Shown here in pieces: positions 34,320-44,084 of a stretch of DNA of 64,000 nt. Source of the DNA: Pseudomonas putida NBRC 14164 (GTDB lineage: Bacteria; Pseudomonadota; Gammaproteobacteria; Pseudomonadales; Pseudomonadaceae); the NCBI RefSeq assembly GCF_000412675.1, contig NC_021505.1, positions 2,474,501 to 2,538,500 of the forward strand, in the 5' to 3' direction. The notes below the pieces were generated by a model. It was not told the DNA's origin. It ran no database searches and saw only the letters and a program-made list of their open reading frames with translations. A program made the translations under genes and the position numbers. Position 1 is the first letter of the stretch, and every line of letters begins with the position of its first letter.

Positions 34320-36506
34320 ATGGAAATCAAGGTCAATTTTCTCGACAATCTCCGTCTCGAAGCCAAGTTCGACGACTTCACGGTGATCGCCGACCAACCG
34401 ATCCGCTACAAAGGCGATGGTTCGGCCCCAGGCCCGTTCGACTATTTCCTGGCGTCTTCGGCCTTGTGCGCGGCTTACTTCGTCAAGCTGTACTGCCAGG
34501 CCCGCGACATCCCCACCGAGAACATCCGCCTGTCGCAGAACAACATTGTCGACCCGGAAAACCGCTACAACCAGATCTTCAAGATCCAGGTCGAGCTGCC
34601 CGAGGACATTTCAGACAAGGACCGCCAGGGCATCCTGCGCTCAATCGACCGCTGCACGGTCAAGAAGGTTGTGCAGACCGGCCCTGAATTCGTGATCGAA
34701 GTGGTCGAAAACCTCGATGCCGACGCCCAGGGCCTGTTGATGCCGGTGGCGGACAGCAGCACCTACATCCCAGGCAAAGACCTGCCGCTGGAGCAGACCA
34801 TCGCCAACATGTCGGGCATCCTCGCCGGGCTGGGGATGAAGATCGAGATCGCTTCGTGGCGCAATATCGTGCCCAATGTGTGGTCGCTGCACGTGCGCGA
34901 CGCGCAGTCGCCAATGTGCTTCACCAACGGCAAGGGCGCGACCAAGGAAGCGGCGCTGGCCTCGGCGCTGGGCGAATTCATCGAGCGCCTGAACTGCAAC
35001 TTCTTCTACAACGACCAGTTCTGGGGCGAGGAGCTGGCCAACGCGCCGTTCGTGCACTACCCGAACGAGCAGTGGTTCAAGCCTGGCCCGCGCGACGCGC
35101 TGCCGGCCGAGATCCTCGACGAGCATTGCCTGGAAATCTACAACCCGGACGGTGAGCTGCGCGGTTCGCACCTGTACGACACCAACTCGGGCAATACTGC
35201 GCGCGGCATCTGCTCGCTGCCGTTCGTCCGCCAGTCCGACCAGCAGGTGGTGTACTTCCCGTCCAACCTGATCGAAAACCTGTTCCTGAGCAACGGCATG
35301 AGCGCCGGCAATACCCTGGCCGAGGCGCAGGTGCAATGCCTGTCGGAAATCTTCGAGCGCGCCGTGAAGCGCGAAATCCTCGAAGGCGAGCTGTGCCTGC
35401 CGGACGTGCCGCAGGAAGTGTTGGCCAAGTACCCGGCCATTGTCGCCGGTATTCAGGGCCTGGAAGAGCAGGGCTTCCCGGTGCTGGTCAAGGATGCCTC
35501 GCTGGGTGGCGAGTTCCCGGTCATGTGCGTGACTTTGATGAACCCGCGCACCGGTGGCGTCTTCGCCTCGTTCGGTGCCCACCCGAGCCTTGAAGTGGCG
35601 CTGGAGCGCAGCCTCACCGAGTTGCTGCAGGGCCGCAGCTTCGAAGGCCTGAACGATCTGCCGCAGCCGACCTTCGAGAGCCATGCGCTGACCGAGCCGA
35701 ACAACTTCGTCGAGCACTTCATCGACTCCAGCGGCGTGGTGTCGTGGCGCTTCTTCGGCGCCAAGGCCGACTTCGAGTTCGTCGAGTGGGACTTCTCCGG
35801 CCATGGCGAGGACTCCAATGTTCAGGAGGCCGCAACCCTGTTCGGCATTCTCGAAGACCTGGGCAAGGAAGTGTACATGGCGGTGTACGACAACCTTGGC
35901 GCCACTGCCTGCCGCATCCTGGTGCCGGGCTACTCGGAAATCTACCCGGTCGAGGACCTGATCTGGGACAACACCAACCGCGCCCTGTCGTTCCGCGCCG
36001 ACATCCTCAACCTGCACAGCCTCGAAAGCCGCCCCCTCAAGTTGCTGCTCAAGCGCCTGGACAACTGCGATGTGGATGACTACACCACCATCACCACGCT
36101 GATTGGTGTGGAGTTCGACGAGAACACCGTGTGGGGCCAGCTGACCATTCTCGAGCTGAAACTGCTGATTTGCCTGGCGGTGCAGCGTTTTGAGGAGGCC
36201 AAGGAGCTGGTCGAGGCATTCCTGCAGTTCAACGACAACACCGTCGAGCGTGGCCTGTTCTACCAGGCGCTGAACGTGGTGCTGGAAGTTCAGCTGGATG
36301 ACGAGCTGGAGATGGATGATTACGAAGCCAACTTCCGCCGCATGTTCGGCAATGCGCGCATGGACGCAGTATTGGGTTCGCTAGACGGCAGCGTGCGTTT
36401 CCATGGCCTGACCCCGACCAGCATGAAGCTCGAAGGCCTTGATCGCCATCTGCGCCTGATCGAGAGCTACAAGAAGCTGCACGCAGCCCGGGCCAAATTC
36501 GCCTGA
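34320..36506 (+). CDS. OsmC domain/YcaO domain fusion protein
   Basis: A 728-residue fusion. Residues about 1-135 are OsmC-like (FDDFTVIADQPIRYKGDGSAPGPFDYFLASSALCAAYFVKLYC), a domain that in free-standing form reduces peroxides with cysteines. Residues about 150-580 are YcaO (TNGKGATKEAALASALGEFIERLNC, NGMSAGNTLAEAQVQCLSEIFERAVKREI), an ATP-dependent fold that activates amide backbones. The C-terminal part holds acidic helical segments. Free-standing YcaO proteins outside peptide-antibiotic clusters have been linked to beta-methylthiolation of ribosomal protein S12 and to methanogenesis enzyme thioamidation. No precursor peptide gene is evident nearby. Confidence 0.94.
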   Translation: MEIKVNFLDNLRLEAKFDDFTVIADQPIRYKGDGSAPGPFDYFLASSALCAAYFVKLYCQARDIPTENIRLSQNNIVDPENRYNQIFKIQVELPEDISDKDRQGILRSIDRCTVKKVVQTGPEFVIEVVENLDADAQGLLMPVADSSTYIPGKDLPLEQTIANMSGILAGLGMKIEIASWRNIVPNVWSLHVRDAQSPMCFTNGKGATKEAALASALGEFIERLNCNFFYNDQFWGEELANAPFVHYPNEQWFKPGPRDALPAEILDEHCLEIYNPDGELRGSHLYDTNSGNTARGICSLPFVRQSDQQVVYFPSNLIENLFLSNGMSAGNTLAEAQVQCLSEIFERAVKREILEGELCLPDVPQEVLAKYPAIVAGIQGLEEQGFPVLVKDASLGGEFPVMCVTLMNPRTGGVFASFGAHPSLEVALERSLTELLQGRSFEGLNDLPQPTFESHALTEPNNFVEHFIDSSGVVSWRFFGAKADFEFVEWDFSGHGEDSNVQEAATLFGILEDLGKEVYMAVYDNLGATACRILVPGYSEIYPVEDLIWDNTNRALSFRADILNLHSLESRPLKLLLKRLDNCDVDDYTTITTLIGVEFDENTVWGQLTILELKLLICLAVQRFEEAKELVEAFLQFNDNTVERGLFYQALNVVLEVQLDDELEMDDYEANFRRMFGNARMDAVLGSLDGSVRFHGLTPTSMKLEGLDRHLRLIESYKKLHAARAKFA

Positions 36507-36550
36507 TAGCTGCTGTCCCACTCGTTACTTTCTGCTGGCTGTACCACCCT

Positions 36551-36612
36551 CATCGCCGGCAAGCCAGCTCCCACAGGTACTGCACCCTTGTGGGAGCTGG
36601 CTTGCCGGCGAT
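36551..36612. repeat. REP pair, type B (inverted)
   Basis: CATCGCCGGCAAGCCAGCTC and inverted GAGCTGGCTTGCCGGCGAT with a short spacer, just past the OsmC-YcaO stop. Confidence 0.9.
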
Positions 36613-36767
36613 TGGGCCAGCAGCGCTCATATAGCACTTTGATCCTGGCGCTATCCCCAAAGCGTCTTTCCGCTTCGCCTGACAGGCGAGTAAATTAATC
36701 CCCCCCAATATATGGCGCGTTAACCGCCAGAAGGACCTCGGCCGCGCACGACAAGAAGGCGCAGACG

Positions 36768-37580
36768 ATGAGCACCCCTTTGGACACCAGTGCCCTTAAA
36801 GCCCGCCAGCAGGCCGCGTGGGCCAGCGGTGACTACGCGGTAATCGGCACCACCCTGCAACTGGTTGGCGAACGCCTGGCCGAGGCCTGCGACTTGCGCT
36901 GGGACGAGCAGGTGCTGGACGTTGCTGCCGGCAACGGCAACGCCACCTTGGCCGCTGCCCGGCGCGGCTGTCGCGTCACCTCCACCGACTATGTGCCCGA
37001 ATTGCTCAAGCGCGGCGAAGAGCGCGCGCGGGCCGAGCACTTGAATGTGCTGTTCCAGGCGGCCGATGCCGAAGCGTTGCCGTTTGCCGACGGAACCTTC
37101 GATGCCGTGCTTTCCACCTTCGGCGTGATGTTCGCCCCTGATCAGGCGCAGGCCGCACGCGAGCTGGCCCGGGTGTGCCGGCCCGGTGGCCGCATCGGCC
37201 TGGCCAACTGGACCCCGCAAGGCTTTGTCGGGCAGATGTTCAAAATTCTAGGCCGGCATGTGCCTCCACCCCCCGGTGCCTTGCCGCCTTCGCGCTGGGG
37301 CGATGAGGAGCAGTTGCGGGTAATGTTCGAAGGGGCGCTTGGCGAACTGAAAGTCAGTCGTCAGCAGTTCAACTTCCGCTATCGCTCGGCGGCGCATTTC
37401 ATCCAGGTGTTCCGCACCTGGTATGGGCCGGTACACAAGGCGTTTGCTTCATTGGAGCCAGAGGCGGCCAGTGCGCTGGAGCGGGATCTGACCCAATTGC
37501 TGGAGGAGAACAACGTCGCGGGGCCTTCATCGTTGGTGGTGCCGAGTGAATACATTGAGGTGGTGGTCATTCGGGGCTAG
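36768..37580 (+). CDS. class I SAM-dependent methyltransferase
   Basis: A 270-residue methyltransferase with SAM-binding motif I VLDVAAGNGNATLAAA (about 49-64). Motif II/III features follow: ADAEALPFADGTFDAVLSTFGVMFAPD and the LARVCRPGGRIGLANW segment (UbiE/COQ5-like methyltransferase 11 type). The acceptor is unknown. Its last 14 bases overlap the 3' end of the convergent DUF6708-like membrane gene, so the two cannot share a terminator. Confidence 0.92.
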   Translation: MSTPLDTSALKARQQAAWASGDYAVIGTTLQLVGERLAEACDLRWDEQVLDVAAGNGNATLAAARRGCRVTSTDYVPELLKRGEERARAEHLNVLFQAADAEALPFADGTFDAVLSTFGVMFAPDQAQAARELARVCRPGGRIGLANWTPQGFVGQMFKILGRHVPPPPGALPPSRWGDEEQLRVMFEGALGELKVSRQQFNFRYRSAAHFIQVFRTWYGPVHKAFASLEPEAASALERDLTQLLEENNVAGPSSLVVPSEYIEVVVIRG

Positions 37581-38445
37581 TAGGCGCTCCTTCCAATGCC
37601 TCCGCGGGTGGGGGGGCTGCACGGACATTGAAAAGCTTGCAGACGAAGTACCAAGCGATCGCGACCGTTAGGTTATAGGGGAACAACACGGCCCAGAACG
37701 GCAGTTGCCAGTTTTTCTTGCCCTGCATTTCACCGGGCTCGCCGGTACGCCAGGGGGCATAGTGGCGCCAGGCTTCAGCCGGGGTCAGGCAGATGGCGTG
37801 GAGTGGCTTGTGCCACCAATTGGGCTCGCCGGGGGGCGGAAGCTTGTCTGTACCGTGGTTCATGAAATGGCGAAGGTACTCCCACACTTCGGCGACGTGT
37901 CTGACCCCGGGCTCGGTGGGTTCGTTGCTGTCGACCCAGAGGCAGTCTTCCTGGTGGAGGCTGCCATCCGCTCGGCGAGGGGCGAATGCGAGGGCGTAGC
38001 TGGTGCTGAAGGATGAGCCGCCAAACTCGGTGCGTTTGAAAACGCCTCCGCCAGTGTTACTCCACTCAAAGACGAATATCTTGCTCAAGCGTTGATAGTA
38101 AATCTTCTGAGTTGATCGGTTGAAACATATGCCCGATAAGCGCTTTATGAAGTATATTCGGTAAATTAGGAATGGTAGGAATGTGAAGGGCGTGAGTGCG
38201 AAGCTGGTCATTAAAAGTGGGTTGGATTCAAAATACTTCATGAACTCCCCGTCAAATAGATAAGGGTAGAAGCCGATCATTGAAATAGTTATCATTGCGC
38301 AGTACAGTTTCCCCATGAATACCGAGTCTGTTACCCATGGGTTTCTCAAACATAAAAAATTGTCGGATAAGCTCAATAGCTGCCCGGTGATAGCGGGCTT
38401 GTGTCCTGAACCTGTCTTTGAATTGAACATCCAGATGGTTGCCAT
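37567..38445 (-). CDS. DUF6708-like membrane protein, candidate effector immunity protein
   Basis: A 292-residue protein with three hydrophobic segments: about 45-65 (YCAMITISMIGFYPYLF), about 75-98 (LLMTSFALTPFTFLPFLIYRIYF) and near the C-terminus (FWAVLFPYNLTVAIAWYFVCKLF). A soluble middle part contains CFNRSTQKIYYQ and RRADGSLHQEDCLWVDS. Its ATG is two bases after the stop of the VasX-type effector gene, the position of an immunity gene, and inner-membrane location is what immunity to a pore-former would need. Base composition at its 5' end is clearly more AT-rich than the neighbours, suggesting acquisition. Function is inferred. Confidence 0.8.
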   Translation of the reverse strand: MATIWMFNSKTGSGHKPAITGQLLSLSDNFLCLRNPWVTDSVFMGKLYCAMITISMIGFYPYLFDGEFMKYFESNPLLMTSFALTPFTFLPFLIYRIYFIKRLSGICFNRSTQKIYYQRLSKIFVFEWSNTGGGVFKRTEFGGSSFSTSYALAFAPRRADGSLHQEDCLWVDSNEPTEPGVRHVAEVWEYLRHFMNHGTDKLPPPGEPNWWHKPLHAICLTPAEAWRHYAPWRTGEPGEMQGKKNWQLPFWAVLFPYNLTVAIAWYFVCKLFNVRAAPPPAEALEGAPTSPE

Positions 38446-38447
38446 GG

Positions 38448-41438
38448 TCAGCGTTCCAGACGAAAAGTTGCGAGGCTCTCATTGTCTTCGTCCAACCCTT
38501 GATTGGCGCTGTAAGCGAGATGCAGTGAGACATGATTTTGGTTGGCTAGCGTATTCTCGAAATGCAGAACCAAGCCAGCGCCTACGATGTGACCGGTTGA
38601 GACGATTGGGAAAACGTCCATCCCTTGGTCGTCACGGAGTGCGCTCAAGCTCCCTGACCATTCACTCACGCCTAGCCTGAAGCCAGGCAGTAGCACTGTG
38701 AACTCAACAGTTGGTTGAGGTGTGGCGGCTTCGTTATGGGTGATAGCTGTCCAATTGGGCGGAGACCAGTCATCATTTCGATGCCATTTAGTGTCAACTT
38801 TAGTTATGCCGAGTGACAGGGCCTGTTCGGCCGATAGTAGTTTTGGTCCGTAATGCTCGTTGTGCCAAGCTTTGATTTCAGCTTGTAGCGACGCGAAAGC
38901 AGGAAGTTTCTGCTCATAGTTCAAGGTGATGTCAGGGTGCACCTCTCCATCATTGATTCGATTACCGAAGACGCTGCGTGCTGCCCACAGCTCAATTGGG
39001 CTATGAAGGTGCTCGTGTGCCTTTGCGTGTAGATAGAGGCCCCCTGCAATGATGGCTACGCCTACGAGGACAAGGGCGGCTGCGGCCCATCCGGCAAAGG
39101 GTACTAACGTTGTAGCGCCCGCAACGGCAAGACCTGCTTCAAGGGCGACAGCAGAGCCGATGGCCATAGTTACCCCTCCGGCCAAGGTGTATCCGCCTGC
39201 AGTTGAACCACCACTTTTGAGCTGACGCATTCCCTTTGATATGTCTGAAAATAGGCTGAATGCTATTGCCGGATATCCGGCTAAACGCGCAAACAAATTA
39301 CTGCTTAAGAACTTGATGATTCCATTACCAAAGGCCATGCCCGGCGCCGTTGAGCTCAATCTCAACATCACGGCTTTCTGCGTTGCCCGCACGCTGACCA
39401 TCGTCGCCGCCGCTGCACCGATCACTCCGAAAATCGATGAAGCAAAGCCCAAGGTGTATTCCGGTGCATCGTTCTTTTGCAGGCTGTTATAGGCCGTCTT
39501 CAGCGATAAGATGTTGAACCACAGCATCCCCGCGTTCAAACCACCGCCACCGCCCGAGGTGAGCAACCCGAGAAAGTTGGGCTTCACTCGCGCAGTGGTG
39601 GTCAGTTCTATCGATATTGTCCGGCTACCCGAGATGCGCAGTTGTTTCATTTCCTCAACCTGCGCCATGCCGCTCTTCAAATACTTCTGTGCCTCCTGGC
39701 TAAATGGATTTTCCGTGATGGCCTGTTCGGTGATTCGATAGCGCGCTGCCAACAGCCCCAACGCCTTCTCGGCATTCGCCTCCCGTGCCGCCAACAGCAC
39801 CTGCTGACGCAGGCCATGACTGGCATCCCACCGTGTCTGGCCATGCAGGCGCTTGAGCACTACGGTATTGACCGCCTGGGCGGTAAGGTCGGTGATGTCG
39901 GCCATGGCCGGGAAGCGACCCGCCAATCCTTCGATTACGTTGTCGCTGGCGCCGAACAAAGAGCCGGTCGAATCCGCCTTGTCCTTGAACGGGTTGAACG
40001 GCGCCAAGGCGGTGTACAGCGGGCTGTCGTGCTGGTCCAGCCATTGCTCCAGGCGTTTGAAGCGTCGGTCATGCTCTTCGGTGCCGGGTGTCGGCTGGCC
40101 CATCGGGTGAATCAGCAAAGCCAGCGAGATTTCCAGGCCGCGGGCGGAGGTGCGTTCGTCGCGGTCGTAACACGCCAGCGCGACTGCCAGGCTGTAGTGG
40201 TTGTCGATATGTTGCGATTCGGCAGTGGCCAGCCAGGCGTCATGATCATTGCTGGCTTGCAAGGCCAGGTTGCGCAGCGCTGCAATACGCCCTTCCAGTT
40301 CATCGCGTTCAGCGAGGAAACGCCGGTATTTCGCGATATCGATGCGCTTCGCCAGGCGTGCGCCGTGGGGGGAGTAATCCTCATGGGTGAGGGCCTGGAA
40401 ATGTGACTCGGCCGCAGACAGCGCAGGCCCACGCCGCTCCGTGCCAAGCCTGAACGCGGCCAGTTCAGGTGAAGGCGCATCGGCCGGGTACATGCTTTCC
40501 AGCGTCTTGTTCAGCAGCATGCCCACCAGGTTGCGATGGTGGAAATCGCGGCTTTGCACGCTCAGTTGCTCGGCATCCAGGCGGTAGCACGCCGGCACGC
40601 GTTCCTGCTCGGGAGGTTGCGCGGGTTTTGTGTGTGCCAGTTGCTCGGCGGGCATCAGGTCGCGCATTTGATGTTGGTAGGCCGAGACCGACAGGCTCAG
40701 GTCCAGGGCCATGCCTTCGGCGTCGGCGAGTGCTACCACCACCGGTACCTTCGGTTGGGTCCAGGGGTAGTGACGCGCCACGGCGACCAGGTTGCCGATA
40801 GGCAAGGTTTCGGTGGCGGGGTCGCTGCTCCAGGTCAGCGGCATGCGCCGTTCGGTTGGCTTGAAGTCTTCGACCCAGGTTTGCAGGGCACTGACCGGCA
40901 ACACATGGGGCTGGGTGGACGGCGCCTGGTTGCCGGCGATCAGTTCGGCCATGTCCAGCGGGCGCATGTACCGTTTGCGCAGGGCTGATGAACCGGTGAT
41001 GCGGGCGGTCACGGCGTTGGTCCACAGGTGGGGACTGTAGCCGATCCACACTTCCCTGGCGGTATCGGGGCAGGTATCGGCCCACACCCAGCCCATGCTC
41101 CGGCTGGAGAGGTAGCGATCACGCAGGTGGTAGTTTTCCAGCCCTTTGTAACTCAGTTCCTTGTAAAGACCCGCGCCAATGTACTCATGGATGACCAGCT
41201 TTTCGCCCTTCGGGCCTTTCATGAACACGTATACATAACCCGGGCGTAAAGCGCGCAGGGTGTAGGCAGAGTGTTGCAGCGGGGCGAAGCCCTGTTCCAG
41301 GTTGAAACCTGCACCGGCATAGCGGCAGGCGGGTGTGTCGCCGGTGCGTGGCACGATGGCATAGCGCACTGGCAGGATGGGGATGCGTGCAGTACAGGCG
41401 GGACCGGAAGTGGCGCTGCTAACGGAAGAATTGCTCAT
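38448..41438 (-). CDS. VasX-type (T6SS effector BTH_I2691-like) toxin
   Basis: A 996-residue protein. The N-terminal about 170 residues match the toxin VasX N-terminal region: [43 protein letters not shown] and [21 protein letters not shown]. The middle is helical. Residues about 670-830 contain several hydrophobic segments ([58 protein letters not shown]) expected of a pore-forming, colicin-like region. A soluble C-terminal tail follows. AAGGAACTCGC supports the ATG at 41438. No VgrG, Hcp or PAAR gene is in the window, so this is an orphan effector locus. Targeting of membranes is family knowledge; activity here is inferred. Confidence 0.9.
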   Translation of the reverse strand: MSNSSVSSATSGPACTARIPILPVRYAIVPRTGDTPACRYAGAGFNLEQGFAPLQHSAYTLRALRPGYVYVFMKGPKGEKLVIHEYIGAGLYKELSYKGLENYHLRDRYLSSRSMGWVWADTCPDTAREVWIGYSPHLWTNAVTARITGSSALRKRYMRPLDMAELIAGNQAPSTQPHVLPVSALQTWVEDFKPTERRMPLTWSSDPATETLPIGNLVAVARHYPWTQPKVPVVVALADAEGMALDLSLSVSAYQHQMRDLMPAEQLAHTKPAQPPEQERVPACYRLDAEQLSVQSRDFHHRNLVGMLLNKTLESMYPADAPSPELAAFRLGTERRGPALSAAESHFQALTHEDYSPHGARLAKRIDIAKYRRFLAERDELEGRIAALRNLALQASNDHDAWLATAESQHIDNHYSLAVALACYDRDERTSARGLEISLALLIHPMGQPTPGTEEHDRRFKRLEQWLDQHDSPLYTALAPFNPFKDKADSTGSLFGASDNVIEGLAGRFPAMADITDLTAQAVNTVVLKRLHGQTRWDASHGLRQQVLLAAREANAEKALGLLAARYRITEQAITENPFSQEAQKYLKSGMAQVEEMKQLRISGSRTISIELTTTARVKPNFLGLLTSGGGGGLNAGMLWFNILSLKTAYNSLQKNDAPEYTLGFASSIFGVIGAAAATMVSVRATQKAVMLRLSSTAPGMAFGNGIIKFLSSNLFARLAGYPAIAFSLFSDISKGMRQLKSGGSTAGGYTLAGGVTMAIGSAVALEAGLAVAGATTLVPFAGWAAAALVLVGVAIIAGGLYLHAKAHEHLHSPIELWAARSVFGNRINDGEVHPDITLNYEQKLPAFASLQAEIKAWHNEHYGPKLLSAEQALSLGITKVDTKWHRNDDWSPPNWTAITHNEAATPQPTVEFTVLLPGFRLGVSEWSGSLSALRDDQGMDVFPIVSTGHIVGAGLVLHFENTLANQNHVSLHLAYSANQGLDEDNESLATFRLER

Positions 41439-41755
41439 GCGAGTTCCTTGCTCAGAGAGCAGTCTTTTCAGACCAAACGCGTAGAACGGCCTGTTCCAGT
41501 GCAAATAACGACTGGAAGGGAGTTGGCTGAGGCTAATGCTGTAGGAAATATCTTCCTTGTTTTAGAAGATGAAAAAAACGTTCGGCTTGTTAAGGCTCAG
41601 GCGACAGACAATGCCTCGATTTCTCCTTTTTGGTCGAGGCTGAAAGTGTAATATTTTATTTGAATGTTTTTTGTGTTTCGCGAGTGTGGTTTATAAGTGG
41701 AAAGTTTGACCTTTGCTGTAGGAGTTGTCTTACATTTTAGGCGGTCTTTAAACTT
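41439..41755. other. 317-base AT-rich region upstream of the effector gene
   Basis: Distinctly AT-rich compared with flanks, especially 41560-41760. It contains a 7-bp inverted repeat GCCTCGA (41613-41619) / TCGAGGC (41634-41640) with a pyrimidine-rich loop, followed by TATTTTATTTG. It probably holds the effector promoter. No coding sequence is convincing. Confidence 0.45.
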
Positions 41756-42043
41756 TCAGTTCTTGCACTTGGCCATTACTACTTGGCAAGTTCGGGGTGC
41801 GCCCCCCGAGCGGCCGGCATAGCGTATGCAATTGTTCATGGATTTCTGCCGCGCAATACTCAGGGTATTGCCCCAGGCCAGGCCGCCTTCGCCAGTCGTG
41901 GGTACGGCTTTGGCGAAGCAGTTGGAGCCTACTGCAGGCGTGGCGTACCGCGCCTTGCTGCCTTTGCTGGAGCAACCAGCGGTGAGTGCCAGGCTGAGGG
42001 CGAGCAGGGTGGTCAGGGCCCAGGATGCGTTTGGTCTGCTCAC
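41756..42043 (-). CDS. small putative lipoprotein
   Basis: A 95-residue lipoprotein if started at the GTG at 42043, which has GAAGGGGAA eight bases upstream. The signal ASWALTTLLALSLALTAGC ends in a good lipobox (LTAGC). The mature part has NCFAKAV, NNCIRYAG and CQVVMAKCK; these four cysteines suggest two disulfides in the periplasm or at the outer membrane. An in-frame ATG at 42091 would add 16 residues before the signal. I do not recognise the family. Confidence 0.72.
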   Translation of the reverse strand: MSRPNASWALTTLLALSLALTAGCSSKGSKARYATPAVGSNCFAKAVPTTGEGGLAWGNTLSIARQKSMNNCIRYAGRSGGAPRTCQVVMAKCKN

Positions 42044-42209
42044 GTGTTCCCCTTCTGCGCTTGGCAGCAAATGCCTTGCAGGATATTTCATTGTAGCGAA
42101 GCGGTGAACTATCGCGTCGTGACGGGGCTCCTTTGCTAAGCGCACCCTGCGCTCACCTGATGGCGCAAGCCCATCAGCCCCCTGGGCCACTGAATGAAAA
42201 GGAGGCACT

Positions 42210-42638
42210 GTGACCGCCACTGACCAAACCCTCTACCGCTGTACCCCCAGCCCGCTGCACGCCCTGTTGCTGGCAGGCAGTGTCCCGTTGTTCCTTGGCG
42301 CGCTGCTGAGCGATATCGCCTACTTCAACAGCTACCAGATTCAGTGGAGCAACTTCGCCGCCTGGCTGATCGCCGGCGGCCTGGTGTTCTGCGGGTTAGC
42401 CCTGTTGTTTGCGCTGGCCAACCTGATCCGCGCCGAACGCAAGGGCGGGCGCGCCACACTGTACTTCGTGCTGCTGCTGGTGACCTGGGTGCTCGGCTTG
42501 ATCAATGCGTTCGAGCACGCCAAGGACGCCTGGGCGGTGATGCCCTCGGGGCTGGTGTTGTCGGTGATCGTGACCGTGCTCTCGGTGGTGGCTGCCTGGA
42601 CCGGCTTGAGCAACCTGCGTTCGGGAGGTGCAGCATGA
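42210..42638 (+). CDS. DUF2231 family membrane protein
   Basis: A 142-residue inner-membrane protein with four hydrophobic segments (HALLLAGSVPLFLGALLSDIAY, FAAWLIAGGLVFCGLALLFALAN, YFVLLLVTWVLGLINAF and LSVIVTVLSVVAAWTGL), matching the DUF2231 family. The start is GTG at 42210 with AAAGGAGGCACT upstream. Its stop overlaps the start of the sorbosone-dehydrogenase-like gene (ATGA), so the two are coupled; DUF2231 and soluble glucose-dehydrogenase-like genes are plausible redox partners. Function is not known. Confidence 0.88.
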   Translation: MTATDQTLYRCTPSPLHALLLAGSVPLFLGALLSDIAYFNSYQIQWSNFAAWLIAGGLVFCGLALLFALANLIRAERKGGRATLYFVLLLVTWVLGLINAFEHAKDAWAVMPSGLVLSVIVTVLSVVAAWTGLSNLRSGGAA

Positions 42639-43927
42639 AGCCTTTGCATGCCTTGAGCTTATTGAGCATGGCGGTGTTGCTGAGTGCCTGTGGGGGTGAC
42701 GGTGAGCCTACCCAGGCCCATGGGCCGGACCCGAAGCTGCCCGATCCGCAGCGCGGGCTGCTGCCGAGCATGAAGATTGCGCAGCCGGTTGCGTGGGGCG
42801 AGCAGAAACCGGCCGTGCCGGAGGGTTTCAGCGTCACGGCCATTGCCACTGACCTGAAGATTCCGCGGCAGAGCCTGGTGCTGCCCAATGGCGATATTCT
42901 GGTGGCCGAGGGCAGGGGTGGCAGCGCGGCCAAGCTCAAGCCCAAGGATGTGATTGCCAGCCAGATCAAGGCCAAGGGCAATACGCAGGTCAAGGGTGGT
43001 AACCGCCTGACCCTGTTGCGCGATGCCGACGGCGATGGCACCTACGAGGTGCAGACCGTGTTCGCGGAAAACCTCAATGCACCCTATGGCCTGGCCTTTG
43101 CCAACGGCAAGCTGTATGTGGCCAACCAGGATGCGCTGGTGCGCTTTGACTACAAGGAAGGCCAGACCCAGGCCGACGCCCCGCCCTCCAAGGTCACCGA
43201 CCTGCCGGCCGAGATCAACCACCACTGGACCAAGGCGCTGACGATCAGCCCGGATGGTCGCTACCTGTACGTGGGAATCGGCTCGAACAGCAACATCACC
43301 GAGCGCGGCCTGGAGGTAGAGATTGATCGGGCCATGGTCTGGCAGGTCGATGCCGAAACCGGCGCGCACCGGCCTTATGCCACCGGCTTGCGCAACCCGA
43401 CGGCATTGACCATTCAGCCGCAGACCGGGCAGTTGTGGACGGTGGTTAACGAGCGCGATGAACTGGGCCCCGACTTGGTCCCGGACTACCTCACTTCGGT
43501 GCGCGAAGGTGGCTTCTATGGTTGGCCTTACAGCTATTGGGGGCAGAATGTAGATGATCGGGTGCGGCCGCAAAACCCGGACAAGGTGGCTACGGCGATC
43601 AAGCCGGACTACAGCCTGGGCTCGCATGTGGCTGCACTGGGTGTCGACTTCTCGATCCCGGCAATGGGCAAGGAGTTTGCCGACGGAGTGTTCGTGGGCG
43701 AGCACGGCAGCTGGAACCGGCCCGACCCGGTTGGCTACAAAGTGATATTCGTGCCGTTCAGCAATGGCAGGCCGGCAGGTGAGCCAATCGACTTTGCCAC
43801 GGGCTTTCGCGGTGAGGATGGCAAGACCCGTGGGCGACCGGTGGGGGTGACCGTGGACCCGCGCGGGGCGTTGATCATTGCCGATGACCTGGCCAATACG
43901 GTGTGGCGGGTGACGCGAAATCGTTGA
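42635..43927 (+). CDS. sorbosone dehydrogenase-like (PQQ-type beta-propeller) lipoprotein
   Basis: A 430-residue exported protein with a lipoprotein signal (lipobox LLSAC, C19). Its six-bladed propeller resembles the soluble PQQ-dependent glucose/L-sorbosone dehydrogenase family: VPEGFSVTAIATDLKIPRQ, LPNGDILVAEGRG, NAPYGLAFANGKLYVAN, LTISPDGRYLYVGIGSNSN, GLRNPTALTIQPQTGQLWTVVNERD and FVGEHGSWNRPDPVGYKV. It would oxidise a sugar or aldose at the cell surface or periplasm. ATGA overlap links it to the DUF2231 gene. PQQ use and substrate are inferred from the family. Confidence 0.92.
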   Translation: MKPLHALSLLSMAVLLSACGGDGEPTQAHGPDPKLPDPQRGLLPSMKIAQPVAWGEQKPAVPEGFSVTAIATDLKIPRQSLVLPNGDILVAEGRGGSAAKLKPKDVIASQIKAKGNTQVKGGNRLTLLRDADGDGTYEVQTVFAENLNAPYGLAFANGKLYVANQDALVRFDYKEGQTQADAPPSKVTDLPAEINHHWTKALTISPDGRYLYVGIGSNSNITERGLEVEIDRAMVWQVDAETGAHRPYATGLRNPTALTIQPQTGQLWTVVNERDELGPDLVPDYLTSVREGGFYGWPYSYWGQNVDDRVRPQNPDKVATAIKPDYSLGSHVAALGVDFSIPAMGKEFADGVFVGEHGSWNRPDPVGYKVIFVPFSNGRPAGEPIDFATGFRGEDGKTRGRPVGVTVDPRGALIIADDLANTVWRVTRNR

Positions 43928-43951
43928 GTCCTGGTCTGGCCCAAGTCCACG

Positions 43952-43987
43952 CTCCCATGGGAGTGGGTTCATCCGCGAAAAGCCGGC
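43952..43987. repeat. REP element, type A, single
   Basis: CTCCCATGGGAGTGGGTTCA and CCGCGAAAAGCCGGC form one diverged type A unit, just past the sorbosone-dehydrogenase-like stop. Confidence 0.65.
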
Positions 43988-44084
43988 GAGGTGGTGGCAC
44001 CGGCAGGGTGGCGGGCAACGTCTATGCTTGTTGGCGCGTGAACAATTCGCGCCCTTTTTTAGTTGATCACATGGAAGCAGGTCT

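Noticed and set aside
34320..36506. YcaO gene as the core of a peptide natural-product cluster
   Set aside because: No precursor peptide, dehydrogenase, protease or export genes are adjacent; OsmC fusion points to a housekeeping role.
37567..41438. Complete type VI secretion locus
   Set aside because: Only effector-like and immunity-like genes are present; no structural, VgrG, Hcp or PAAR genes in the window.
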